Positions 1-6,130 of a stretch of 6,130 nt of DNA are shown in pieces. The stretch is from Acidobacteriaceae bacterium (lineage in GTDB: Bacteria > Acidobacteriota > Terriglobia > Terriglobales > Acidobacteriaceae): NCBI GenBank assembly GCA_030040175.1, contig JASHUF010000417.1:1-6130 (forward strand). Direction: 5' to 3'. Under the pieces are notes generated by a model. That model saw nothing but the letters and a program-made list of their open reading frames with translations, did no database searches and was not told where the DNA came from. Position 1 is the stretch's first letter. Each line of letters opens with the position of its first letter. A program made the position numbers and the translations under genes.

Positions 1-1493
1 TAGTTGATCGCCATCCAGGCGTTCGAGGGACCATAGCGCATGCATACCTCAGCATGGTCGATACCGGCCGCGACAAAGCGGGGACTGACGGTGACCCGGC
101 GAAAGAGAACATCCTCGTCGCGAATGCCTGCCAGGCCTTCAATCATAGCCGACTGGATGGCCGCGGCACTCCAGCCGGATGGCCCGCCACCCTGGTCCTT
201 TCCCTCTGGGGTATAGAGAAAATGGATAGCTCCGTCCCGGGCGACCATCTTCTCCACGCGGTCCAGGATGTCGGCGCCGTAGGACTCCCGTCCGTGCTCG
301 AAGGCAGCTTTCGCGAGTTCGCCGGCGACGAATCCGGCGATGCCCCCATTGATGTACTGGCCCGCCTTATAGGGGCCGAATTGCGGATACGGGGGATCGA
401 TGGAGAACCACTCCGCAAAGTCGGTTGGTTCGCGCTCCTTGCCGCGGTGCGCGTACTCGTCGAGAATCTTCAGCGCCATCTCATGCGTAGGCAGGCCCCG
501 GTTGATGTCGTAAGTATTGGAGAGCGACAGAATATCTTCTTCGTTCACTCCTGTGTCCACCGGCTGAAGCAGAATCTGATGGGTATAAAAGCGCCCGTTG
601 AAGCAGAGCCGGTTAACGCGGTCGCGCAGGTCGGCGCCCTTTTGCTCCCACTCCTGCGCGCGGTCAGGCTCGCCGGCGGCACGGTACATCGCAGCCAACT
701 GACGGCACGCCTGGTAGAGGCCGCTGTTGTCGCCGTGCATGATCCCCATGGGCATGCCTGGATCGATTCGCCGGTTAGAGGGGGACACGCCGTAGGTGAA
801 GTCCCAGGTATCGATGGTGAAGGTGCGCTTGAGGGCGCCGTGCTGGGCGTCCCAACGAGTTGGGTCAGTGAAGCAATAGCGCAGGCCGCGATCGAGAGCC
901 GGCAGTCTGCGCTTCATGGCGTCGAGGTCCCCGGTCGCCTGCCAGATGTTGTGGGCGCCTTCGACCATGAGATATTCCACGTCGGCTTCCAGTTCGAGCC
1001 GCACCCACGCAACCTTGTTGGCGGCATCGATGCGGCGGAACTTTTCCGTCACGAAGGTGGGGTGCGGGTTGTCGGGATTTTCCTGCAGATCGACCAGCAT
1101 CTCATAAAAGAAGCCATCCGGCTGCTGGAGGCTTATGAGCGTATCAATAAACGTGCTCAGATCGCTCTCCCAGAACTTGTACCCCTTCATCTCGTGAATG
1201 TGGTCTCTGACCCAGGTGGGATTGGTGTGAATGATTTCGCCCCGGTAAAGGTGCTCTGACCGGTTCCCGATCACGGTGCGTTCGAGCAGATCGAAAAGCG
1301 AGGTAAAACGGCCCGCGTCAAAATACGTGGCGGGAGCGCTTCCATCGGCTGTCTGCACGGCGCTATCTTTCCAGGTCAACCGCCCGGAAGGTATGGAACT
1401 GGCCTGTAACGATTGCGCCCAGCGGGCGCCTAAAAGAGCACCGGAAAATCCGAGTGAATTTCGCAACATTTCGCGGCGACCGATCTTGGCCAT
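1..1493 (-). CDS. Tat-exported six-hairpin glycosidase-like protein (C-terminus off the left edge)
   Basis: The minus strand is open from an ATG at 1493 to the window edge, giving 497 codons with no stop. The start at 1493 is preferred because GAGGA (1501-1505) lies 7 nt upstream; an ATG two codons earlier (1499) would leave only 1 nt. The N-terminus has a twin-arginine motif, GRREMLR (R6, R7), a short hydrophobic stretch (LGFSGALLGA) and Ala-rich cleavage options near residues 20-30, so export by Tat is likely. The mature part is helix-rich with aromatic and acidic patches: NPTWVRDHIHEMKGYKFW (91-108), YLMVEG (174-179), TIDTWDF (W230), HGDNSGLYQACRQLA (D255), NGGIAGFVAGELA (from 382) and GGGPSGW (W441). 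This pattern fits the (alpha/alpha)6 six-hairpin glycosidase superfamily, as in debranching-enzyme- or rhamnosidase-like proteins. I cannot assign a GH family, substrate or catalytic residues. The coding call is firm; the function is family-level inference. Confidence 0.8.
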   Translation of the reverse strand, partial: MAKIGRREMLRNSLGFSGALLGARWAQSLQASSIPSGRLTWKDSAVQTADGSAPATYFDAGRFTSLFDLLERTVIGNRSEHLYRGEIIHTNPTWVRDHIHEMKGYKFWESDLSTFIDTLISLQQPDGFFYEMLVDLQENPDNPHPTFVTEKFRRIDAANKVAWVRLELEADVEYLMVEGAHNIWQATGDLDAMKRRLPALDRGLRYCFTDPTRWDAQHGALKRTFTIDTWDFTYGVSPSNRRIDPGMPMGIMHGDNSGLYQACRQLAAMYRAAGEPDRAQEWEQKGADLRDRVNRLCFNGRFYTHQILLQPVDTGVNEEDILSLSNTYDINRGLPTHEMALKILDEYAHRGKEREPTDFAEWFSIDPPYPQFGPYKAGQYINGGIAGFVAGELAKAAFEHGRESYGADILDRVEKMVARDGAIHFLYTPEGKDQGGGPSGWSAAAIQSAMIEGLAGIRDEDVLFRRVTVSPRFVAAGIDHAEVCMRYGPSNAWMAIN

Positions 1494-1743
1494 TTGCATG
1501 TCCTCATGAGCCTGCAAGTGAGAAAACTACATACTTGGTTCCGTGACGTTCTTGAGCCGCCACGCATACCGGCTTCCGCTGCGCATACGCTCTCACCCCG
1601 GCCTCGGCATACACCGCGTGGGCGATGGAACAGATTGGCCGAAGGAGGTGCGTGCCGCGGCCATAACACCATAGGGCGCAGCCCATCGGCGTCCGGCTTC
1701 GACACCGGATGGCCTATTGCAATTTCAGGGTGTCGTAGGTCCC
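1494..1743. other. Intergenic leader of the glycosidase-like gene, no gene seen
   Basis: These 250 bp separate the structured element at 1744-1918 from the glycosidase-like gene. Short open frames exist on both strands, but their translations are Arg/Pro/Ser-rich, lack recognisable motifs and overlap one another, as chance frames in GC-rich DNA do. The promoter of the downstream gene should lie here, but I found no -35/-10 pair good enough to mark. Confidence 0.5.
1501..1505 (-). promoter_or_regulatory. Shine-Dalgarno of the glycosidase-like gene
   Basis: The minus strand reads GAGGA here, 7 nt before the ATG at 1493 and 1 nt before the ATG at 1499. The spacing therefore decides for the internal Met (MAKIGRREM) as the start. 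An in-frame TAG at 1527-1529 closes the frame upstream. Confidence 0.65.
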
Positions 1744-1918
1744 AGAGTTGGTTGCATCAATGGCCTCAGGCTGTTGCGTAGTGTCCCTCAGGGGCTAAAG
1801 CCCCCAACGTTTATGCGGCCTTTGCGGCCCGGCTCAAGCCACCCCAGCGACGAAGACCTGTCGCTGGGGGCCCCGGGAAGCCGGGCCCTTTTACAAAGCC
1901 ATTTATGCAACCAGTTCT
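1744..1918. repeat. 175-bp intergenic element with terminal inverted repeats and nested stems
   Basis: The two ends, 1744-1764 and 1898-1918, are inverted repeats matching at 18 of 21 positions. The inner 16 nt (TGGTTGCATCAATGGC against GCCATTTATGCAACCA) differ at one position, and the two other mismatches would be G-U pairs in RNA. Inside are a small hairpin GGGGCT-AA-AGCCCC (1791-1804), a perfect 9-bp stem GGCCCGGCT/AGCCGGGCC (1826-1834 with 1879-1887) and, nested within that, a perfect 10-bp stem CCCCAGCGAC/GTCGCTGGGG (1842-1851 with 1860-1869, 8-nt loop). TTTT follows the 9-bp stem closely on the plus strand. There is no coding capacity. The form suits a REP-like or MITE-like dispersed element, and the GGGGCTAAAGCCCC core resembles intergenic repeats I associate with acidobacterial genomes. 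I saw no target-site duplication. A multibranched RNA is the alternative. Confidence 0.6.
1842..1869. repeat. Perfect 10-bp hairpin inside the intergenic element
   Basis: CCCCAGCGAC at 1842-1851 pairs exactly with GTCGCTGGGG at 1860-1869 around the loop GAAGACCT. It sits inside a second perfect stem (1826-1834 with 1879-1887), so the two form one long interrupted stem on either strand. Confidence 0.75.
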
Positions 1919-2005
1919 AGAGGCTTCCACCACTCCAGTTATTTTGTCCACTCTCGCCTATTTCACTCCGAGGGCGGGATCTTCGTTGTGCGCGTAAGAA
2001 ATGCA
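1919..2005. other. Spacer between the repeat element and the receptor terminator, nothing seen
   Basis: This stretch has lower GC than its surroundings, no open frame of note and no clear repeat. It separates the receptor's terminator-like hairpin from the 175-bp element. Confidence 0.4.
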
Positions 2006-2034
2006 TGGGGCCGCTCGAATGCCGGACGGCCCCA
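2006..2034 (-). terminator. Terminator-like hairpin after the receptor gene
   Basis: TGGGGCCG (2006-2013) and CGGCCCCA (2027-2034) form a perfect 8-bp GC-rich stem with a 13-nt loop. In the direction of transcription it begins 22 nt after the TAA of the receptor gene. The sequence after the stem (ATGCATTTCTT on the minus strand) has only a short T run, so it is a weak or non-canonical intrinsic terminator, or a 3'-end stabilising hairpin. Confidence 0.5.
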
Positions 2035-2056
2035 GTTAAGGTAAGCAGTGCAGCAG

Positions 2057-5000
2057 TTAAAAGTTGATATAGGCTTCGAACTGCATTCTTCGCGGCGTGT
2101 TGTTCTGACTGGTCACATAGCCAAAGCCGCCCGGCGCGTTGGGGCCGTAAGTATTGATCCCTCCAAAGACGGTGCGGTTGAAAAGGTTGAAGGCATCCAG
2201 CTTAAGACGGAGATTGAACCGTTCCGTGATCCTGAAGCCCTTGGTGACGCTCGCATCCTCATTCAGATTCCAATTATTGCGGAGGCCGAATGCCATGTTG
2301 CGGGGCGTGTCTCCGAAGCCATTGGTCGGCGGGGGTTGGACGGCGTTGGGGTTGAGGTACTGCGTCTCGGAGGGATTTCCGCTTCCAAACTTCCCATTCA
2401 TCCTTATGCTGCCGGTGAAGCTGGGGTTGTAGTCTGCCCAGCCATAGTCTTCACCGGTAACGCAGTCACAACCGTTGCCCCACATGATGCCCAGAGGCTC
2501 GCCGTCCGTGTAGGTGTTATCGCCGGAGACTTGCCAGCCGCCCAGGAGTGCGTCCGTCACGGCATTCTGGCCGCCGACCAGGTGTCCTCTGCCGGCAGGC
2601 AGCGTGTACATCCATAGCGCTTTGATCGCGTGCGGCACATCGTTATTGGAGATGGCGCGATCCTGGCTTATGTTCCAGGCGGAACGGAGGCCGTTGTTAC
2701 CCCAGCCGAGAACGGCGCCCTCCGAATCGTCGATAAGCTTAGACCAGACGTAAGACGCCATGAACTGCAGCCCATTCGACATCTTTTTCTCCACCGATGT
2801 CTGCCAGGCTTCAAAGTGTGCGTCGCCGCCTTCCGCATACGGATCGCCGACCACTCCGTATTGCGGGTCGGGCTTCAGCATTTGCGCGATGGAGCCCTGG
2901 AAATTGGCATAGGGCAGGGCGATGCCGGGGAACAGTCCTTGCGCTGCTGCCAGCTCGCTTGGCCAATTCGGGTCGGTGGTCTGCGCGTTCAACAGGGCGG
3001 CCATAGCCGGCGTCAGGTACTTCAGCGGCAGCTGGCTCTGCGCTCCTCCGCCGCAGCACGAGGCTTCGTCTAGCGTGAGTTGATGGGACGCGTTAGCGAG
3101 GTAGCTGGTCTGCACGACGACCGATGGTGAGAGCTCGCGGCTTACGGTGAAATTCCAGGTCTCGGTATAGGACATCCGGCCCGCGGTGGCGGGACGGTCA
3201 TAAGTGACGGCGCCGCCAGTAACAGGGCTCCCGGCGCTCAGGGCGTTAAATCCGGTGTTGAGCGTCGGATCGAAGAACGGCGGGAGGGTGTAGGCCGGGA
3301 ACGACGACCCGGTGTAGCCCGCAAATCCCGACTGCCAGTTGAAAGCGGGGTCAATGCTGCCATCCGTACTGGAAAAGTTGGGTGCGGCGGAGTATCCCAA
3401 AAGACCTGTTCCGTCCAGGTCGGAGCCGCTGAGCGAGGTGCCCAGGAAGTGATAGATGCCGAAGGATCCCCGGACTACCGTCTTGGGATCGAGCGCGTAG
3501 GCGAAGCCGAACCTCGGATCGAATTCCAGGTCATGCACCTGGACCCGCGACGAGCAATTGCAACTGTCGGTCCCGCTCCCGGCGAACTGAAGCGCTCCGG
3601 GAAACCCATCGATGGCCGGATTGGCAAGCGTGGCGTTGAACCACGACAAGTGATCGTGGGCCTCATGGTAGGGAAGCGCGAGGTTGTATCGCAGGCCGAG
3701 GTTCAGAGTCAGGCGGTGCGTCAGTTTCCAGTCGTCCTGCACGTACATCGCGTAGTCGCTCCATCTTCCCGAGGTCGACGGAAATGCGTTGTCTGACGCG
3801 TTGGCATTGTCTACCAGGCCCAGCAGATAGCTGGCATAGGGATTGCCGGTTGAGCCGTCGGGCGTCCCCAGCGCACACTGTTGCCCGCCGTAGCCAATCC
3901 CCGAGTCCGGGCAAAAGTTGGCTGTCTCAAGGTTAACGAAATTGAACGCAACTTCGTTTTGCGTAGTGGCATTATCCTGGGCGATGTGGGCCACGCCGCC
4001 CGCCGTCAGACTGTGCTTGCCCCAGGTCCACACGATGTTGTCCTGGACAAGAAGCATGTTGTTGGCATCGAGATAGCTATGGTTCGAGAAGCCCGCCTCA
4101 GCCGACGGAGCTTCGGGCCCGGTGAAGTTTAAAGGGGGGAACGCATCCTGCACGTTGGCTCCACTGGGCAGGCCGGTAAGTCCTGCCTTCGAAGGCCAGG
4201 CTGTGCCCTCGGTTGAGTTGACGACGGGGCTGTACATCCGGTCCCAACCCACCCCGAAGAGATTCACCAGGTTTGGCTTGATTGTCCATGTCTCGCCAAT
4301 CTGGATACCCCAAGCCTCATCTGTGCTGGTTGGAGCGCTGCCTATATTGGCGGGCAATACCGATCCCTGGGCGCCGGTATAAGCCAGGTATCCCTGCTGC
4401 ACCAGAAAATAGGCATGGTTCCGGTCGTTGATCTTGGCGTCCAGCTTGCCTGTGTATTGACGCGATATTTGCCCGCTGGTCAGGGAACTGAGGTAATTGT
4501 TTTCAATATTCCCGTTGCTTGGGGCCGGCCAGGCTGTCTCGAGCGTCTGGGAGATACCAGAAATGCGGCCGGAGGGAATCACGTTGGTGGGAGTGCCAGT
4601 GCAGGCCCCAACGCCGCCAATTACCTGCAAGGTCTGGCCGAACTGGCAGCGCTGTAAGTTGCCGTTCGCATCCGTATAGGTCGTCGTAGGATCGTAGACC
4701 GGTGCAAATCCAGTCTGGCTGAAGTCGCCGGTCTGCTCGGCGGTCGTGGGGATGGTGGCAAAGCCGGGCGTGGCGGCGTTGGTGAGATCGAAGCGGTCGG
4801 TGTTGAAGAAGGCAAACAGCCGGTCCTTCAGGATTGGCCCGCCAACAGAGACGCCGTACTCGTTCTGATGATCGACGGGCACCACCCCTAGGGAGAAAAC
4901 CCCTGGGGAGTCGAATACGGTATTTCTAATGTTCTCGTAGACGTCGCCGTGGATTTCGTTCGTACCCGACTTGGACACCAGGTTGATGACGCCCTGGCCT

Positions 5001-5752
5001 GTGTAGTATGCGGGAATTCCGGTGAGTATGGCCTGAAACGATGCCACGTCCTCAGGGTTGGTGTTGTAATTGATGTTTCGTTCGTCGCCCGCCAGTACCG
5101 GGTTGATGACCTGCATGCCGTTCATGTACAGGATCGTGGCGCCGGCTACACCACCGGTGAGCGTGATCTGGTCCCCGCCGAAGGCTGACCCTGCGGTTGG
5201 CAAGAGCTGAGAAAAATAAAAGGGACTCTTGGGCGCGTTGCTCATGGGCGCGGGAAGCGCCTCGTAAGTATCTGCTGGAATGGTTGCGTCCAAAGTCCCA
5301 TTTTCGGTGTCCAGCGCGGGGGGCGCCGAGGTGATGACGACTTCGGCCGTCACCGCTCCAACCTTCAGGGTCATATTCAGGCCCACGGTAGAAATCGGGC
5401 CGACGTTGACGTGCTCTTGACGGACATGTTCAAAGCCCGGCGCACTGAAATCCACCGTGTACTCTCCTGGAGGCAGCGCCGGCAAAACGTAGAATCCTGC
5501 CCCGGTGGTGGCCGCCGTCGCGGACTGCCCTGTCGCCGTGCTCGTAGCCTTTACCGTTGCGCCCGGGATCACGCCGCCGGACGCGTCGGTGACGGTCCCT
5601 TGAATGCTTCCCGTGGTGGTCTGCGCGGAGAACGGTTGAGGCACGAACAGCGCGGCGAGGAACAAAAGGGCGATGCCGATGATGCCCCGATGGATCGTTG
5701 GTTTTGCCTGGTCCGGCTCTTGAGGCCAGCCAGCGTTCTTCGATTTCGTCAT
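2057..5752 (-). CDS. Oar-like TonB-dependent receptor with N-terminal carboxypeptidase-regulatory-like domain
   Basis: A predicted outer-membrane beta-barrel protein of 1231 aa, complete. The start at 5752 is chosen over an in-frame ATG 24 codons upstream because GGAGG (5761-5765) lies 8 nt before it. A signal peptide follows an unusually long n-region: hydrophobic IIGIALLFLAALFV, cleavage probably after FSA43. Residues 47-130 are a carboxypeptidase-regulatory-like Ig fold (GSIQGTVTDASGGVIPGATV, then GFYVLPALPPGEYTVDFSAPG). A plug-like region follows (about 145-265: LYMNGMQV, QGVINLVSKSGTNEIHG), then the barrel with family signatures YGVSVGGPILKDRLFAFF (300-317), YVQDDWKL (W675) with LTLNLGLRY just after, and DAFNLFNRT near the end. 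It stops in YINF, with the terminal Phe typical of outer-membrane barrels. I see no clear TonB box. All ten cysteines fall in five close pairs. The family is thought to import or bind large ligands; flanking glycosidase-like genes suggest a glycan, which is inference. Confidence 0.93.
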   Translation of the reverse strand: MTKSKNAGWPQEPDQAKPTIHRGIIGIALLFLAALFVPQPFSAQTTTGSIQGTVTDASGGVIPGATVKATSTATGQSATAATTGAGFYVLPALPPGEYTVDFSAPGFEHVRQEHVNVGPISTVGLNMTLKVGAVTAEVVITSAPPALDTENGTLDATIPADTYEALPAPMSNAPKSPFYFSQLLPTAGSAFGGDQITLTGGVAGATILYMNGMQVINPVLAGDERNINYNTNPEDVASFQAILTGIPAYYTGQGVINLVSKSGTNEIHGDVYENIRNTVFDSPGVFSLGVVPVDHQNEYGVSVGGPILKDRLFAFFNTDRFDLTNAATPGFATIPTTAEQTGDFSQTGFAPVYDPTTTYTDANGNLQRCQFGQTLQVIGGVGACTGTPTNVIPSGRISGISQTLETAWPAPSNGNIENNYLSSLTSGQISRQYTGKLDAKINDRNHAYFLVQQGYLAYTGAQGSVLPANIGSAPTSTDEAWGIQIGETWTIKPNLVNLFGVGWDRMYSPVVNSTEGTAWPSKAGLTGLPSGANVQDAFPPLNFTGPEAPSAEAGFSNHSYLDANNMLLVQDNIVWTWGKHSLTAGGVAHIAQDNATTQNEVAFNFVNLETANFCPDSGIGYGGQQCALGTPDGSTGNPYASYLLGLVDNANASDNAFPSTSGRWSDYAMYVQDDWKLTHRLTLNLGLRYNLALPYHEAHDHLSWFNATLANPAIDGFPGALQFAGSGTDSCNCSSRVQVHDLEFDPRFGFAYALDPKTVVRGSFGIYHFLGTSLSGSDLDGTGLLGYSAAPNFSSTDGSIDPAFNWQSGFAGYTGSSFPAYTLPPFFDPTLNTGFNALSAGSPVTGGAVTYDRPATAGRMSYTETWNFTVSRELSPSVVVQTSYLANASHQLTLDEASCCGGGAQSQLPLKYLTPAMAALLNAQTTDPNWPSELAAAQGLFPGIALPYANFQGSIAQMLKPDPQYGVVGDPYAEGGDAHFEAWQTSVEKKMSNGLQFMASYVWSKLIDDSEGAVLGWGNNGLRSAWNISQDRAISNNDVPHAIKALWMYTLPAGRGHLVGGQNAVTDALLGGWQVSGDNTYTDGEPLGIMWGNGCDCVTGEDYGWADYNPSFTGSIRMNGKFGSGNPSETQYLNPNAVQPPPTNGFGDTPRNMAFGLRNNWNLNEDASVTKGFRITERFNLRLKLDAFNLFNRTVFGGINTYGPNAPGGFGYVTSQNNTPRRMQFEAYINF

Positions 5753-5760
5753 TTTCAGCG

Positions 5761-5765
5761 CCTCC
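5761..5765 (-). promoter_or_regulatory. Shine-Dalgarno of the receptor gene
   Basis: The minus strand reads GGAGG, a near-ideal Shine-Dalgarno, with 8 nt to the ATG at 5752. It moves the start 24 codons inside the longest open frame, whose extra N-terminus (MAGDGNHESG...) has no family match that I know of and would push the signal peptide too far inward. Confidence 0.8.
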
Positions 5766-5870
5766 GTTGAGTTTCTTTGCGTTAAAGGTGAGAGTCCCGA
5801 TTCATGATTTCCATCTCCGGCCAATGGTTCTGGGACTTAACTTTCTGTTGTACTTCCGTCCTGTTCCCAA

Positions 5871-5883
5871 TAACTCGAAGTTA
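5871..5883. repeat. Small hairpin TAACT-CGA-AGTTA
   Basis: A perfect 5-bp inverted repeat with a 3-nt loop. It abuts the larger hairpin at 5884-5910 without any spacer. Alone it would be weak; the exact abutment makes it worth marking, either as part of the upstream gene's 3' end or as a palindromic protein-binding site upstream of the receptor gene. Confidence 0.4.
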
Positions 5884-5910
5884 GGTAGCGGGCCGGTTTG
5901 ACCCGCTACC
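5884..5910 (-). terminator. Strong hairpin between the GH16-like gene and the receptor gene
   Basis: GGTAGCGGG (5884-5892) and CCCGCTACC (5902-5910) form a perfect 9-bp stem with a 9-nt loop. It lies 49 nt past the TAA of the gene entering from the right and 118 nt before the receptor's Shine-Dalgarno. The minus-strand sequence after the stem (TAACTTCGAG) has no T run, so a canonical intrinsic terminator is not proven. It may end or protect the upstream transcript. No convincing -35/-10 pair for the receptor gene was found between the hairpin and 5766. Confidence 0.55.
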
Positions 5911-5959
5911 CAATTGGCGCGAGCTGACGCAACAGACCAGCCCGCCTGAGCCTGCAACG

Positions 5960-6130
5960 TTATTCCGCCTGCCAGATCCTCACGTATTGAACGGTAAAGG
6001 GTTCGGCGTAGCCCACGCCGTCGTTATCCACGCTGAGAAACACGTAGATGCCGTTTGCCAGACTTGTATTGGCGGACGACAGGACATACCGCGAACTGAG
6101 CAATGCCACCCCATCCAGATAGATTTGCAT
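5960..6130 (-). CDS. C-terminal end of a GH16-like / concanavalin A-like domain protein (N-terminus off the right edge)
   Basis: The minus strand is open from the right edge to a TAA at 5960-5962, giving 56 residues. The first visible codon happens to be ATG, but the open frame reaches the edge and the sequence reads as the inside of a domain, so this Met is probably not the start. The segment MQIYLDGVALL begins with a strand of the 'YLDG' kind, then has YVFLSVDNDG and ends PFTVQYVRIWQAE. A final beta strand of the form x-x-YVR-(I/V)-(W/Y)-Q right at the stop is typical of GH16 and related concanavalin A-like glucanase/lectin domains. The catalytic region would be beyond the window, so enzyme activity cannot be judged. 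A LamG-type or other jelly-roll binding domain is possible. Confidence 0.7.
   Translation of the reverse strand: MQIYLDGVALLSSRYVLSSANTSLANGIYVFLSVDNDGVGYAEPFTVQYVRIWQAE

Noticed and set aside
54..1259. A 401-codon open frame on the plus strand.
   Set aside because: It is antisense to the glycosidase-like gene, which has a Shine-Dalgarno, a Tat leader and conserved-looking blocks. The plus-strand translation has no domain pattern and is the usual mirror frame in GC-rich DNA.
1494..1781. Short open frames on both strands of the gap (for example a 95-codon plus-strand frame and a 91-codon minus-strand frame at 1430-1705).
   Set aside because: They are Arg/Pro/Ser/Cys-rich, overlap each other on opposite strands and partly overlap the real gene start or the repeat element.
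2048..2617. A 189-codon plus-strand open frame under the receptor's 3' part.
   Set aside because: It lies almost entirely antisense to the conserved barrel end of the receptor and shows no protein-like motif or good ribosome binding site.
4883..4910. Imperfect direct repeat in the receptor gene (ACCCCTAGGGAG / ACCCCTGGGGAG).
   Set aside because: It encodes SPGVFSLGV, a normal loop-like stretch in a conserved region; the similarity is short and explained by Gly/Pro codons.
5753..5824. A 24-residue N-terminal extension of the receptor from an ATG at 5824.
   Set aside because: The ATG at 5752 has GGAGG at 8 nt spacing and gives a normal signal peptide; the extension would put about 47 residues ahead of the hydrophobic core.
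5766..5870. Possible -35 hexamers (TTGGGA, TTGGCC on the minus strand) ahead of the receptor gene.
   Set aside because: Neither has an acceptable -10 element at 16-18 nt, so no promoter is called.
1..6130. CRISPR arrays, tRNA or rRNA genes, intact insertion sequences.
   Set aside because: No regularly spaced direct repeats, no cloverleaf-type sequence and no transposase motif were seen on either strand.

Overview
The window is GC-rich and carries three genes, all on the minus strand, so transcription runs from right to left. The large central gene encodes a TonB-dependent-receptor-like outer-membrane protein of the Oar type, with an N-terminal carboxypeptidase-regulatory-like domain. Such proteins are strongly expanded in Acidobacteriota, and the source is most likely an acidobacterium (Terriglobia-like). 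This rests on protein architecture and the style of the intergenic repeats, not on a marker gene.

Layout from right to left (direction of transcription): (1) 6130-5960 is the C-terminal end of a gene that enters from the right edge. It looks like the end of a concanavalin A-like glucanase/lectin domain (GH16-like). (2) 5959-5753 is an intergenic gap with two abutting hairpins (5871-5910) and a strong Shine-Dalgarno for the next gene. (3) 5752-2057 is the complete Oar-like receptor of 1231 aa. (4) 2056-1494 is a 563-bp gap. It holds a terminator-like hairpin just after the receptor stop and a 175-bp element (1744-1918) bounded by long imperfect inverted repeats with further nested perfect stems inside. 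(5) 1493-1 is the N-terminal 497 codons of a Tat-signal protein with an (alpha/alpha)6 six-hairpin-glycosidase-like sequence, running off the left edge.

Taken together this reads as a carbohydrate-related locus: a predicted exported glycosidase-like protein on one side, an outer-membrane receptor in the middle, and a GH16-like protein on the other. A shared role in glycan capture and breakdown is an inference. The genes are co-directional, but the gaps contain hairpins, so separate transcripts are at least as likely as one operon. No SusD-like partner is visible inside the window.

The least ordinary item is the 1744-1918 element, which looks like a miniature mobile or REP-like dispersed element, or a structured RNA. 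I see no clear evidence of a wholly new system of genes.
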